64,000 nucleotides of DNA, taken from contig CM031858.1 of the NCBI GenBank assembly GCA_018697195.1, forward strand, positions 74,955,001-75,019,000, written 5' to 3'. Positions within the stretch are counted from its first letter, which is position 1. Each line of letters begins with the position of its first letter. The translations under genes and the position numbers were made by a program. The notes beneath the pieces were generated by a model. It was not told the origin of the DNA and did no database searches. It saw only the letters and a list, made by a program, of their open reading frames with translations. Shown piece by piece: positions 36,284-48,995 of this stretch. Source of the stretch: Certhia americana (taxonomy: Eukaryota; Chordata; Aves; Passeriformes; Certhiidae).

Positions 36284-39200
36284 GCACTTCATTTAATAAT
36301 GTATTACTTTTGATATAAATTTGATTTTTTTTTTTTTGTTCTGGAGATTTATGAAAGTTTTGATGCAGTTTGGTAAACTGATAGATAATTAAGTGACTAT
36401 ATATGATGACACTAGGAATGTTTTCAATTTTTGTTAATTTTTTACGTATTTAAATCCCAGGTAATTTATTTTCTCTTCACATTTATATTGCAAAGAGCAT
36501 TTCAAGTTTATATCTTCTAGCTTACACTGTTAAGTCCTTACACTGGCAATCTGAACGCTACTTAATTATTTATTACAGAAATTAAAAATAAATAATCAGG
36601 AAGAAAACATAGGAAAGATAACTGCTAAATATAGCTGTAGGTAGTATAATGTACAATCATGTCTCCTGGGACTATTGCACCAATTAAAGAATCCTAATTG
36701 CTAAACAAGACAGTTGTAGAATGAACATAAAAGCACAACATGGTTCATCTGACAGCAACCAGCCTTTTAATTTTCTCATGACAATGGCTGAAAGGAAGAA
36801 ACATTCTACTTATAATCTCTCAGTTAAAAAAAAAAAATAAAAATTTACATTTCAAAGGCTGTGTTTTGTAATTGCTGACCATTAGGTCTTTTGCATCTTG
36901 TATTGGCTATTAGAAGAAGAAAGATCATAACATGAGTAATCATTACTGAAAATCATGGTTGGATGCCCAGGGTCATAAAATGATTCTCATGAATTGGAAG
37001 CTACCTGCCTTATTAAATCTTACTTGTAACTGACTTCACTTTTCAGAGTAGCTCTTTTTTTCAGAGCAGTACACTTTTTTCCTAACAATAAATAAGCTGT
37101 TGCACGACCATATAAAATAATTAAACTTAATTTCCTGGAGATGACAAAATTACTCATAATTCTCTCCATTTTTTGCAGGGACCTTGTCCCTCCTACTAAT
37201 ATTTCCTGTGTTTCTTCCAATATCTCTTCAACTCATTTCTATCAAAGTATCCATATTTTCTTTCCTGATCAAAAGACACCAACTAGCAGGCCAGGCATCA
37301 TTTTGGAGGTTACAGAAGCCCTCTCCTTTTTCATTTGTCGTCCAATTCTCTAACTTATATGAAGTTAATTCTATGACTTTTATATATTTGAGAAATTTGG
37401 TTCTAAGTATTCATGGTTTGAAAAGCTATAATGGGAACTGAAAGGTAGAAGACTGGCACTGATCTCTTAATTCTTGTTGCTTTAGAAAATTATCAAAAAT
37501 TTCTGATAATAGCAGTCTCCCACCAAAAGTTAATTTGAAATCATTCTACACAGAACTTAGAACAAATACTATAATTTTAATTATCTCTAAGTTTTAAATA
37601 TCAATTTTCTGGATTCAAGTTGCTCTGCTTATCTTTTGGAGAATATTTCACAAAGACCATGCTTCTACCTTATTGTATTTTAAAATAACAATTGTACTAT
37701 CCTAAGTAAAATATGAAGAAACCCTAAAAAGTTCTCTTTATTAAGAGAGCTGTTGACTTTGAGGCTTGTTTGGTAGGAAGGTTCTCTCAGCTTGAATTAC
37801 ATGTGAAGACAGGAATTCCCTTCCCCATCAAGAGAGCAACAAGAAATATCGTGATTTTCTAGAGAACTTTGGTATTGTTAATCATACTTCAGTGTGTAGT
37901 AAGACATCAAGCAGTAAGACTCACAGAATTAAATCAGTCCATGGATTTCCATACATTTTGACATTTCCATCTGTTTCTCACCTTCAGAGTTATTCCTGAA
38001 AAAAATTAATTGAAACAATATCTGCATGAAATTGTTTCCGCTGTACATTTCCCAATAGGAACAGTTGTGACAATCTGACTGTAATTCATTTGGGGCATTC
38101 TTTTTACCAAACTTTTCAGAGGAAAACATATAACAAACCCCATACCAAACTGAAATAGCAAATATTCATGTTCCAGCACCTACTAAATGCAGAAATAGAT
38201 TTATGCCTCTAAAAATAGTACTTTTTTTACCCATTTATATATCCAAAGCAGGAAAATAAGTAAATTTTGTGAATCTTATTACTGTCATAGTACTGATCTA
38301 TAACCTCAATTTTGTGTTTTCTAACTAGCCCTATATCATTTATGTCCTATATTGGGCTAAAAATATTACTGTCCCTCCAAAATTCTTCTAAATATTTTAG
38401 GAGAACAAGTGATGGAAACCTTACTGTTGTTCACACTGTTGCAACAAATGTCTGGCTACTTGTAATGATTTCCCTAATACTTTCATTTCCTTCACAGGGA
38501 CAATAAAACAAACCAAAATAAAGACTTTGGCATTCATCTCTAGGGAAAAAATACATTACTGAAATTAAAAACAGTGTTGCTGAAAGGATACTTATATAAA
38601 TTGTATCCTTATATAAATTGTATTCAAGTAATGAGAACCATTACAGCAAAGAATTTAATGTCACAGCAGAAATATGAAGTAATCTGAATGCAATGGACCT
38701 GGTCTAAACTAGAAAACAAATTCAAACCCATCATATTCAAATCGAGGCATAAATGCTTTGCAGAGTAAGAAGCACTCTGGGTTCAAATTTAGCTGTAAGA
38801 CCAATTCCCTTAATACTAAATGGTATTATAGTTAGAATGTTTTAAAAGTTAAAGGACTGTGGAGAAAAATGTAAGAAAAATTAATTACATACCAAAATCA
38901 AGTCTGGAATATACTCTGAAGCTTTAGTGTAGATCAGCTGTAAAATATAAGTTTAAAAAACAAAAGTAATCTTATTTCATCCATCTTCCATAGATACACA
39001 TTTTTTCCTCTTCCACATTGTTTTTTTTCCTTTTCAGCCTAGTTTTATTTTTACTGTGTCATACAGAGAATCAAATTATTATGGGCATTCAAAGATTATA
39101 GCAAGAATTATAAAAGGACAGGGCAAAAGAAAAAAGACTTTTAAAAAAACAAGCAATGCTTCTCACTCTTACAAAGATCCTTGACAGTGGCTATATTGAA

Positions 39201-40335
39201 GAAATGAATCATCCACTAACATCAGTATACTAAAAGAACATGAAATTAGCACTTGAGATTATAAAATTGCTCTTACTTCTATATGAATATTTTATTTAAA
39301 ATCATTTATTTAAATAAATAAATATATATGTATATATATATACATATATATAAATTATTAAAGTAATTTTAAAAGAAGATGTTAGGAATTTAGAAAAAAA
39401 CATGAGCCAAAAAAGTGAATAGTAAGTAGCTATTTGAAACTATTTCATGCTGGTCATAATCTTTATAAACTTGCTGACGTTCTAGATTATTTCAGCATTA
39501 ACATGTCTTTTCAGACCTTAGCCTGTCTGATAAGTTTTCATGATTCAACTGCCTTACATTTTGGGGTAAAGAAAATGGAAATTGTCATTGCTTTACAAAA
39601 AAATTAAGTAATATATTAAAATTTTTTATTTTCCTTTTTTTTTGTTTATAAAACAAAATTAATTTCAACATGGCAGAAAGGATGCAGATGAATCCATTTT
39701 AAGATCCATATATTTATTTTGTAAATAACCTGAGGACTGACCTGCTCCACAAGTCCATCTCAAGCTGGGTATTTATAGGAGCCTTTCAGTTTTTCTGAGG
39801 AAGCAGCATAGATATTGCCATAGGATTGGGTTACATTTAGATACCATCATTAAAATACATCATTTGAAGCCTCCAAACAGAATTTAGATGATTTTTGAGC
39901 TTCAAGCGGTATTGCATTGTATAAGCAATGATGTATTTTAATTACCTTTCCTGTTATAAAGAAATAGCAATAATATATCTTAGAACTAAAGCAAGTCTTC
40001 AACACTGAGTGAATTTTCTCAGAATACATAAAGTCTTCAAAATGAAAAAGTAAAAAATACATTAATTGCACTGCTTGTCTAGGAAATAAGACCAGACTTG
40101 GTTTGGTTTTGAACCCATCAGAGATGAAATCCCCTCTCCTTGCCTAGAGAAACTTGATCATGGTACAGAGAGAAATGCAAGATTTATGTGATTTAAAATG
40201 AAGGATTTTAGTTTGCAACTTACTGATCACCTTGAGGGGAAGACCTAGATTTTAGACCCTGTTTTTTTGCTGCTGTTAAATAAAAATTACATGCACTTCC
40301 TAACTGCTATGCAGATACCAAGGAACTGAACCTAT
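36284..40335. other. Intergenic sequence, about 4 kb
   Basis: AT-rich, no gene recognised. It holds a 17-bp tandem duplication at 38591-38624, a short (TA)n tract at 39318-39355, and A or T runs near 36320 and 36825. Confidence 0.6.
38591..38624. repeat. 17-bp tandem duplication
   Basis: Two adjacent copies of cttatataaattgtatc at 38591-38607 and 38608-38624, differing at the last base. Confidence 0.85.
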
Positions 40336-41060
40336 GATTCTAAGTTTTCAGCAGTAGGAGTCTTCCTCCTAGTATGGGCAGTGACCAGCTTCCAACCTTC
40401 ATGTTCAAACAGGCCCTTAACTATTTGATAGTGTTCTAAGTCCACCTGTCTTCTCCACTTTAGTGGAGGTTTGAGACTCCTGAGACTGTGGCATTTCCCA
40501 GGATAGCCTACCCCTGTCTCACTCATTCTCATGAATGCTTCACAGCTAGCTCACTTCCTTCTGTAGCTCCTTCACCTGATAACACAGCTCAGCAACAACA
40601 GCACGCCTTCTGCAAAAGGAATGATTGTCAGCCCAGAGAGACATCAGGCATGCTGGGCAACCTGAGATCTGGAGATCTGCATCTACCATCAGAAGATCTG
40701 GCTGAAGGCCTCTGACATGGCTGGTGCAGTGGACAGGAGAATGAACTCTGCAGCATGACGAAACCATAGCTGAGAAAGCATACAGTAATAAGACTGGTGA
40801 TGAAAAGACCTCTTTGTTGCATAATTCTGGGTCTGTGATGCCTGTCTTAAATGCTCCCAGATGGTGAGAGAGGAGCCCTCTCTGTTTCACAAACTTGACC
40901 AAGCTGCTGCTCCATGCCCTGTTTGCCTGCTCTGTTCACCACATTCCTGGTCATTCCCACTCCACTCCCTCTGGGCCTCCTATGAGAGAGTGGGAGGGAG
41001 CAGCCACTGCCAGTGTTGGCTCCACTCACATTAAAACACTGCTCTCAGGCAAGCTCCTGT
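40336..41060 (-). mobile_element. Probable CR1/retroelement 5' region (ORF1-like), minus strand
   Basis: More GC-rich than its surroundings. On the minus strand the frame at 40546-40902 ends ELCYQVKELQKEVS, resembling the coiled-coil segment of CR1 ORF1. The following minus-strand sequence ('ggttggaagctggtcactgc', 'aggaggaagactcctactgc') resembles the next part of that ORF. Stops and shifts are frequent, so it is not functional. The family call rests on pattern memory. Confidence 0.5.
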
Positions 41061-41414
41061 CTCCACAGGGGTCTCAGTGCTCTCCTGCAGTTTCTCTGGC
41101 TCTTGAAGTTTACTGTGCTTGCTGTGAAATTCACCACTGCTCCGCTGCATGATGTGCCTGCACTGGAACTTTTCAGCTCAGCAAAGGACAGTTCATGGCC
41201 ATGTTTAAATGTTAACAGAAGTTTGAAGATAAATAAAAATAAAATCACAATTTAGTTCACATTTACAACAGAGTCTATAGCTGCTTTGTATGCAGTTGAT
41301 GACATTGTTTGAGCACCCTTTCACCAGGATAGAGAAGTGTCAGAAGCACCTTCGAAAGAGCTCTCTGTTTCATGCTTTACTCTTTTGACATATTGGTGTC
41401 TACAGCTGTTTCTC
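41061..41414. other. Sequence between two minus-strand repeat pieces
   Basis: Could be diverged interior of the same retroelement, or unrelated. No gene found. Confidence 0.4.
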
Positions 41415-41690
41415 TCATATATTCTCATTCCCCTCCTCTCTGACTCCAGTTGTTCTGGTGCAATAACTTTTTTCCCTTCTCAAAGGGGTTATCATAGAGG
41501 CACTACCACTATCTGAGGTCAGATCTGCCTTGGCCAGTGGCAGGTCTGCCTTGGAGCCATCTGGCTGGGCCTCTCTGGCACACAGGGGAAGCTTTTGGCA
41601 GCTTCGCAGAACAGCCACCCCTGTAGTCCCTCTGCTACCAAAATCTGGCCATACAAACCCAATATGCACACATAAGGTGTCAAAAAGACT
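41415..41690 (-). mobile_element. Bird interspersed repeat with promoter-like block, minus strand
   Basis: On the minus strand it reads 'attgggtttgtatggccaga' and 'ttttggtagcagaggg', then 'gaagctgccaaaagcttccc' and 'gcctctatgataacccctt'. It ends with 'gggaaaaaagttattgcacc' and 'aactggagtcagagaggagg'. I recognise this order as a common bird repeat block, probably the start of a retroelement or an LTR U3. It may be the 5' end of the same element as 40336-41060, with the part between lost or diverged. Confidence 0.55.
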
Positions 41691-43591
41691 GTAAAAATAC
41701 CTTAGCCCTGTCATTTGAAGAGGGCAGATGAGTGGCAGTAGAGAAATAAAATGTGCCTACAGTTTTTGGAATAAAAAAACCCAACCAACCAACCAAAAAA
41801 AAATCCCCAAAAAACCCCCCAAAAATAAAACTGTGAAATAAACTGTGAAATATTTCAGAGTCGCTTTTTGTTAATTAGAAGCACACACAAATAAACTCTA
41901 ATTTTGGGGTTATTTTATCAGGCTTGGTTTTGTTTGTTTATTTGTGGCTTTTTGGTATTGTTTTGATTTTGTTGTTCAGTCTTTTGTTATTTGTTTTTTT
42001 TCATCTTCCCTGACATAACTAACATTTTTAGGTATATTAATGGACATAAGTTTACAAATTGTTGCATGCAAACTGCACTTTCTATCTTCTTCAATTAATG
42101 AATGTTTCTTTTGCATGGTATTCTGCACCATTTAACAGAAATTAAGTACTCTATATGCTAGACATAAATCTAACAAACCAGGGCTTCACTTCTCCATGCA
42201 GTTTATTTTCAATCTGCTTTGCAATTTTATTCTTCTTATTATTGTTACTTTTGGAATTTAAATATTAAGTCTGATTGGAGCTGGAAACATAGGAAGTCAC
42301 GGTTTCTTAATTTCAGAAAAATTTGCAAAATTCAGACCTCTTTCTTGTTTCTTGAGACTTAGAACCAAGATGTAGAACCATAATGCTGCATTAATCTTCC
42401 ATCTCAAAAGCTATTCATGTTCTGTATCTTGTTACACATACATATTATTATTCAGTGTGATGAAATACTCTGTAAAAAGGATAAATTTATGAAAAAGATC
42501 TGTCACAAAGTATAAAGTGCTTGATTTTTTACCTCTAATTTTCATGCAGGCTAGACTCCAAATTATTATTGATTTTTGATTTGCAAAGTGAATAATTTTA
42601 GTGACATTTTAAATCCATTAGAATCTTAGTGGAAAGCAATTATATAGTGGCACCCTAGAATAAGTACCATTATTTTCTGCCTTTCTTATTAGAATTATTT
42701 TAGAATGGATTAATATTTATTTAGAAGTAGTACATCTGATGTTGATGATAAAAAGTATTTTTAGCAACAAAATAAATACGTGGAAATAAAACTAGAGAAA
42801 AAAGTAGAACTAGAGCACTCAGAGATCGTTATATAATGTTTTTTTCTGTAGTTCTGGCCATTCTATGAAACTTGTATTCACTCACATTTGACCATAGGAG
42901 TCCCACCACCAATCCATTAATGCCAGTATACTTAAACAAATCATAACTAACCTGCAAGGCTTTCTTATTTGTCACACAAGAACTACACATCGCCCATCTT
43001 ATAAGAAATCCATGAATATATTCCCATGTCTTTAATAAGGATAACATTCTATGCATCTTTTTTTCACTCACAATAGAGGGTGATTGATCAATATTGATCT
43101 ACTAAAATCCAGTGGTTTAGCTCTCATTATTTGGAGAGCCCATAATTTAAAAAAAAAAAAAAAAAATTACATTCTTTTCTCCCCTTCCTGTAACACCTAT
43201 CAAAATCTTTTTGATTCATTCAGGGTAACAACTTAGGAAGATGTAAATTTAAGCCTGATAAGGGGTAAAAATCACATTCCTATCAATGTAAAAAAAATTT
43301 AGCAGTATTTCCAAATTAAAAAGACTGACATTTATACAATAATGTATTCATAATTTCCCACTTGTATGTCACATACTTGAGATAAAAATAATTTTAAAAC
43401 AGAAGGGTAGAGAAGTATCTGCCTATGTCACTAAAAAAGTAGAACAAAAAGGCATAGAGAGCAATTTAGAACTTTCTAGTGTGCATAGCATTCAGTTACT
43501 AATGTTCATTTTCACACAGAATGGGGAAAAGAGGTAACAATCCCTTCTGAAAGATAGAGACATATTCTAGGTATGAAAACTTTTTCACTGA

Positions 43592-43876
43592 TTTAATGAC
43601 TACCATTGCTCATTGGCCAACAAAACAGTTGGAGCCATTCTTGCAGGACCACAATCTGAGAGATGGTATGACCAGAACAACCTCAGTCACAGCAGGAAAG
43701 ACATTGAACAAATTGTCAGCACGATTTACATACAACTTGTCAACAGCATCTGGGTTGCTGAGCAGAAGAATGATGGAGAACAGATGTTTCTAGAAATGTT
43801 CCCATCTGCCCTATCTGAGTATACATCCCCTGTGGAACAGTGGGTTACAATGGCTTACAAGAGCTCACCCTGTTAG
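43592..43876 (+). other. Unidentified open frame, possible fragment of a retrocopy
   Basis: A 94-codon frame opened by a stop at 43589-43591 and closed by TAG. It has no ATG at its start. The translation reads in part GAILAGPQSERWYDQNNLSH, then DIEQIVSTIYIQLVNSIWVA and YTSPVEQWVTMAYKSSPC. It has balanced residue use with W, C, H and P, unlike the poly-Phe/Lys frames around it. An AATAAAAT hexamer context lies about 33 bases after the stop (43910-43915). It could be a degraded processed copy of a cellular gene or a retroviral fragment. I do not recognise the protein, and chance cannot be excluded. Confidence 0.3.
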
Positions 43877-44311
43877 ATTTTTGAACTTTGATCCTCCTTC
43901 CTATGAAATAAAATCTCTCCCCAAGTATAACTTAACCAACATACAATTAATTACTAAACTATTATTGAGTATTATTCAGTATTACTACTACTGCTGCTAC
44001 AGAGTACTGACATGAATATCCAGAGATGGTTGAATCAAAATGGTGAGTGGTAGTTATGGTACTTCCGGACAGCTAAACCATATTTCAGGTATAACTATGT
44101 TTTTTACCTTTTAATAAACCTGCCTGAACTAATAAATGTGGAAAAAATATAGTTAGTGTCCCTAGCAACTCGCTAATTTTTTTTTTTAAAATTGATAGAA
44201 AAAATAGTTTTCATTTTTCTCTCTTCAGAAGAAAAATTTATGCTTTTCCAAAAATTGGTCCTTACAATATACATATATAATTATTAGTAAAAAATTCTAA
44301 CTCCATCTTAT

Positions 44312-44395
44312 ATATATATATATATATACATACAGATTCAGATATCTATGTATACATATATATACACATACATACATATATATATATATTTTTAA
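44312..44395. repeat. TA/CA dinucleotide-rich tract
   Basis: Interrupted (TA)n with TACA units, variable-looking, with no coding content. Confidence 0.85.
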
Positions 44396-45992
44396 ATAGA
44401 TTTTTTAAATCTATACACATCTAAACTCATATGCATAGATAGGTATATGTATGAACCTATAAACAAAAAGAAAAAGAACTGAGCATAAAAACCCCTGTAT
44501 TGTTATCATAGCTCATACTAGGAGTCATAAAGAGAATGGTGAAAAATACCTGGTAGTGAAAAAAGAAACAGTCCTCACCATCTTTTTGAATGCTGCCTGT
44601 TCTGGCCTTATCACAGTCCTCATAATTGCCTAAAGTTTCTCTATGCTGATTAATGCTGTTCTCTGTCATCTAACAGATGTGTAGCACTCTGACATATATT
44701 TTTATGTATATAGAAAATTAAAATGTCATGTAACAAAAATACTAAATGTTCAATAAAGAAAGAACTGAAATTTAGCATTTTGAAAATATTACCTGAAGAT
44801 AATAATTCTGTGGAGTTAATTAATGTTTCTAATAACATATTTTCTTTGGCAACAGAGTTGATATTGAAAATTACCTTCACCCACTATCTGTTCCTGTTCA
44901 ATCACGTCCAGTTATAGACAGTTTATGGATCACATAAAGTGCTGGCGACTTAAACATGAAGGGGAAGGAGGGAGAATGGTATGTTATTGAAAGCTATTGT
45001 GTGCAAAAACTGAATATTTTCAGTGAGATTAGTGGCAGTAAAAGTTAAAAAAAGTAAATAGGTCTCACAAGAGCTAATTATGGCTAATTATCACTGACTT
45101 AAAAAAATAGAATATTTATTAGGTAAAGTGATTCCAGTATTCCATGGAGTACATTAAAATTAGACTGTGTCTCTGTAATACACCATCCTGATCCACTTAA
45201 GGAGTTTTTTTTGTTTGTATAACTATTTTTACTTGCAGTGGAACTACAAATTTAAGAAACCCCCCTCCTTCTCCAGAACATGAGAACAATATTCAGTACA
45301 TGATTTTTCTTAGAGAAAGAAATTTGTGCTCAGAATTTTATGAAAACAGAGAAGTAAAGGAAACATTTCTGAGAAATAATACTGACATCTACTATACTGC
45401 TTTTAGAACATGATTGTAAAATAAGTGGTTTCAAATAAGGGAATGGTAATGTAATATAAAGCTGTCAATTTATGAACAGGATTACTCACATACAGTATTA
45501 ACTAAGTAGTTATGGTCTTTAAGAAAAGAAGTCAAAATGTTGCTTCTCATATATTTGAAATAGATAGCAAGTGATAAATAATAATTAGAAATCAAGAACA
45601 TAAGACAAATATTTTAATCTCAGAATAGAAATAAATTGAAATAAATTCCTGAGCAATTTGTATGGTAACTGGTAGGCAAATAATAACATACCTAGCAAGG
45701 TCAAACAAATGTAACATGCATTGAAAAACGCATTATAAAGCTATGTAGTAAATGACACTGTTATTTACAAAGTCTTATCCTGCATTGCAAAACACATAGC
45801 AAGAGTATGATTAATACATTCAATAGAAAATGTACATAAAATTACTGAATACTTTACTTGGAAGGAGTAAAAAATTAGCACTTGTCCCCAACGCCTTTAA
45901 ACACCATCCTCTTCTTCTTTGTCTTCATGGACACAGACTACAGAGTAAGTGTAGAGCTACAGCAATTCAGCAGAAAAATATGCTCTTTACTA

Positions 45993-46530
45993 TGTCTGGC
46001 TGCGATGGAGTTAAGTTTCGTAGCAGCCCAAATGGTGCTGTGTTTTGTGGCTAAAACTGTTGATAACACACCAGTATTTTGGCTCAACAGTCTTTACATA
46101 GCATCAAGGCTTTTTGCTTCCCACTTTTTGACCCAAAGCAAGCAGACTTGGGCACAAGAGGTCAGGAAGGGACAGACAGAACAGCTCATCCAAATTGTCT
46201 AAAGGGACGTTCCAAACCATAAAATGTTGTGCTCAGCAGCAAAAGCTCAGGGAAAGGGGAAGGAAAGCAGGACTTTCAAAGCTCTGCTCTTTTCCCAAGA
46301 AACATTTACAGGTGCAGAGTCCCTGCTTCCTAGAAGCCAGACATCTGCCTGCTGATGGGATATAGTGAATCAATTCCTTATTTTGTTTTGCTTGCAAACA
46401 CAGCTTTTTCATTCTTTATTGAACTGTCATTTTCTCAATCCGTGACCTATCACTTTCCTTTGATTTTCATCCCAGCCTAATGGAGAAGAGAGTAATCAGG
46501 AGGTCACAAGGGTGTTTGGCTAGGTTCGAC
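45993..46530 (+). mobile_element. Solo ERV LTR
   Basis: 538-bp element beginning TGTCTGGCTGCGATGGAGTT and ending GGTTCGAC, flanked by 6-bp repeats TTACTA at 45987-45992 and 46531-46536. Along the + strand it shows 'tggtgctgtgttttgtggct' and 'tgttgataacacacc', and later 'ttattgaactgtcattttct' followed by 'tctggcctcaatccg'-type sequence in the R/U5 area. These follow the order of the bird LTR group that starts TGTCCTGGTTTCAGC. It lacks the terminal A expected in the family. The two frames at 45830-46202 overlap it and are not genes. A 6-bp duplication is typical of ERVK-like integration. Confidence 0.8.
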
Positions 46531-46536
46531 TTACTA

Positions 46537-47970
46537 CTCAGATAAGAATTAGGAAAAAATTAGAACTTGCACTTTTATTACTCTGGTTTTTTGGGGTTTT
46601 TGGGGGGGTTTTTTGTATCTTCAAGTAAAAATTTTGTAGGCTTAAATCTACAATCATAAATGGCAAATGTCTCCTTTTATTATATTTAAAAATTTCTCCC
46701 TGGGATTAAACTAAATTAAAAATCTCATGTCATAAAAGCAATATGCTACATCTGTGCATTCATTTAAAAAAGGCTTGGGGATCAGTGTAGAAAAAGTTGT
46801 GGCTGTTTCATATTTCCACGGGTCCACAAAACATTTGCATTCAATGTTGATCTAATATAGAAGCTAAGAAAAAAATGGAAATTGCTTATTTTTATAGTAA
46901 AACTTGGATGGCAAACAGTAATGTCAGCTATAAATTGGATCCTAGAGTTGCAGATGATGGGAAAATGGAGATAAGTGTGTAAAAAATTAGCACTTCCTTC
47001 CGAAGATTATTTTACCTCCTCCTGTCAGCTGCATTTCCTGAGAAAATATCTCTTGCTCACTTATTATACACTCAATTTAACTACTCACTATATGACAGAT
47101 CAAGGCAAATTGCACTTTTTATGGCAATACCACTATTTATGATCCATCAGAATATTATTCCAGGATTGACATGACTGTTGCACTCATTCAGTTAACGTCA
47201 TGATTGGTGCATACTGGTCTACAGATCCTAGACTTACAGGAAGTTGATCAATGGAGAGGGAGAACTGACAACAAAAGGAGTTGCATGATGAGATAAAAAA
47301 TGTGTGTGGGAAAACATAAGTTATGTGTAAGAATTAGAGCAAAGAAGGCAGCAGCTTAAGAAGCTTAAGACAGCTGGAAATTGGCATATTTATAAAATAT
47401 TTCCAACAACACCTAACACCACTATATCTGATCCAATCCAAACAACTATCTAATATTACCTGGAAACCTAATGAATAAAGATACAATACTAGCAGGGTAA
47501 ATATAGTGGAGTACCTTGCAGTAGCCATTTGAAGGGTTGCTAGTGAGGAACACATTTATTCTGTTTCACCTGATGGCAAACATGTGAGACCCTTCCAGGA
47601 CAAAGGGTTTCATTGCTCAACAGTATGTGTGTGCACTGGTGTTGTGACTGTTCTAGGGATCCTTCCCCAGCTCTCTTTTGGATGGAGATGGTGTTCCTCA
47701 GCCTGAACTGCTGAACATGACTGACAGTCAAACAGATCTATTTCCAGTCCTTTTTGCCATTCCTCTTCCTCTGCTTGACTGGCAACCCGATGTGACTTAT
47801 TACTAGACTGAATCAATTTGTTGACAATCTCCCCTTGACAAAATTGTTTCCCCTTAAATAGAGACAGCTTGTTGGTTAGAATGGAGGTCAGCAATGGAGC
47901 CTTTACAGCAGTAGCTCTCTTCTGCTCTCTGAACTATCCCCTTTCTTAGCTTCCTCTAAAGACTTGGCTG
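46537..47970. other. Intergenic sequence, nothing firmly recognised
   Basis: Mostly AT-rich. The part at about 47540-47970 is less AT-rich and holds overlapping minus-strand frames without domains; it might be an old unrecognised repeat. Confidence 0.5.
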
Positions 47971-47974
47971 AAGT

Positions 47975-48132
47975 AAAAAAAAAAAAAAAAAGAAAAAAAG
48001 AAAAAAAGAAAAAAACAAACAAAAAAAACAAACAAAAAAACCCAAAAACAAACAAAAAAAAACCAAAAAAAACCCCCAAAAACCCCCCAACCAAACAAAA
48101 AAACAACCTAACAAACAAAACCCCCCAAAAAA
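47975..48132. repeat. A-rich low-complexity tract with C runs
   Basis: About 158 bases of A runs broken first by G, then by single C and finally by CCCC runs. Both the Lys/Asn-rich + frame and the Phe-rich minus frame are composition artefacts. It lies about 70 bases upstream of a CR1 5' truncation point. Confidence 0.92.
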
Positions 48133-48199
48133 CAGCAAAGAAGCGAAAGGCTCCATGTATTAACTGCAAATAGTAATTTGGTGCACATCCATACAAAAC

Positions 48200-48995
48200 A
48201 TTGATGACAATGGCTCAGAGTCCAGATGGACCTTGATGATGACTGGTGTGCCTCAGGAGTGTGTGCTGGGACCAGTGTTATTTCATATCTCCATCAATTA
48301 CATGGACAAAGGCACAAAGTGCACCCTCAGCAGGTTTGCAGATGACCCCAAGTTGAGCGGTGCAGTTTACACACCTCAAACTTGGAACCATCCAGAGGGA
48401 TCTGGCCAATCTTGGGACTTGTGCCCACGGGAATCTCATGAGGTTCAACAAGGCCAAGTGCACCCTGCTGTACCTGGGTCAGGGGAACCTGCAGTGTCAG
48501 CACAGGCTGGGGGATGAACGAATCCAGAGCAGCTCTACAAGGACTTGGTGGTGCTGGTGGATGAGAGGCTGGACAGGAACTGGCACTCCTACCCCAGAAA
48601 GCAAACTGTATCCTGGGCTGCATCAGAAGCATCGTGCCCAGCAGGGCAGGAGAAGAAATTCTGCCCCTCTACTCAGCACTGGTGAAATCCCACATGGAAT
48701 ACTGTATCCAGCTCAGGGCCCCCCAGCAAGGGCCTAAATTAAATGTTAATGATCTGCATGTAGTGATAGAACAAGGGGCAGTGGCTTCAAACTGAGAGTA
48801 GGTTTAGACTAGATATTTGAAATAAATTCTACATTGTAAGGGTGGTGAGACACTGGCACAGGTTGCCCAGAGTAGTTGTCAATGTCCCATTCCTGGAAGT
48901 GTTCAAGGCCAGGTTAGATGGGGCTTTGAACAGCCTGAATCCCTGCTCACAGCAGGGGAATTGAAACTAGTTGATCTTGAAGGTTCCTTTAATCG
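48200..48995 (+). mobile_element. CR1 LINE, RT catalytic region to 3' end
   Basis: A + strand CR1 copy. Translation around 48240-48360 gives TGVPQECVLGPVLFHISIN, then FADDPKLSG. The FADD at 48335-48346 is the reverse transcriptase catalytic motif. Downstream landmarks are 'gaggttcaacaaggccaagt', 'ggactcttggtg'-like ORF2 end sequence, 'tactcagcactggtgaaatc', 'gatagaacaaggggcagtgg' and 'cattcctggaagtgttcaag', closing near 'ggttcctttaatcgg'. A deletion removes part of the sequence near 48735, where the text jumps to the 3' UTR. Frames are broken. Confidence 0.9.

Larger units (their letters stand above)
41691..45986. other. Intergenic sequence, about 4.3 kb
   Basis: AT-rich. Contains an A/C-rich tract at 41776-41828, A runs at 43149-43166, and TA/CA tracts at 44312-44395. 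One more protein-like open stretch at 43592-43876 is listed separately. Nothing else recognised. Confidence 0.6.

Noticed and set aside
47903..48196. Phe-rich, membrane-like minus-strand frames
   Set aside because: Translation of an A-rich low-complexity tract; the apparent hydrophobic segments are composition artefacts.
48327..48737. Frames of about 100-125 codons on both strands
   Set aside because: They lie within the CR1 copy at 48200-48995 and are frame-shifted or antisense remnants.
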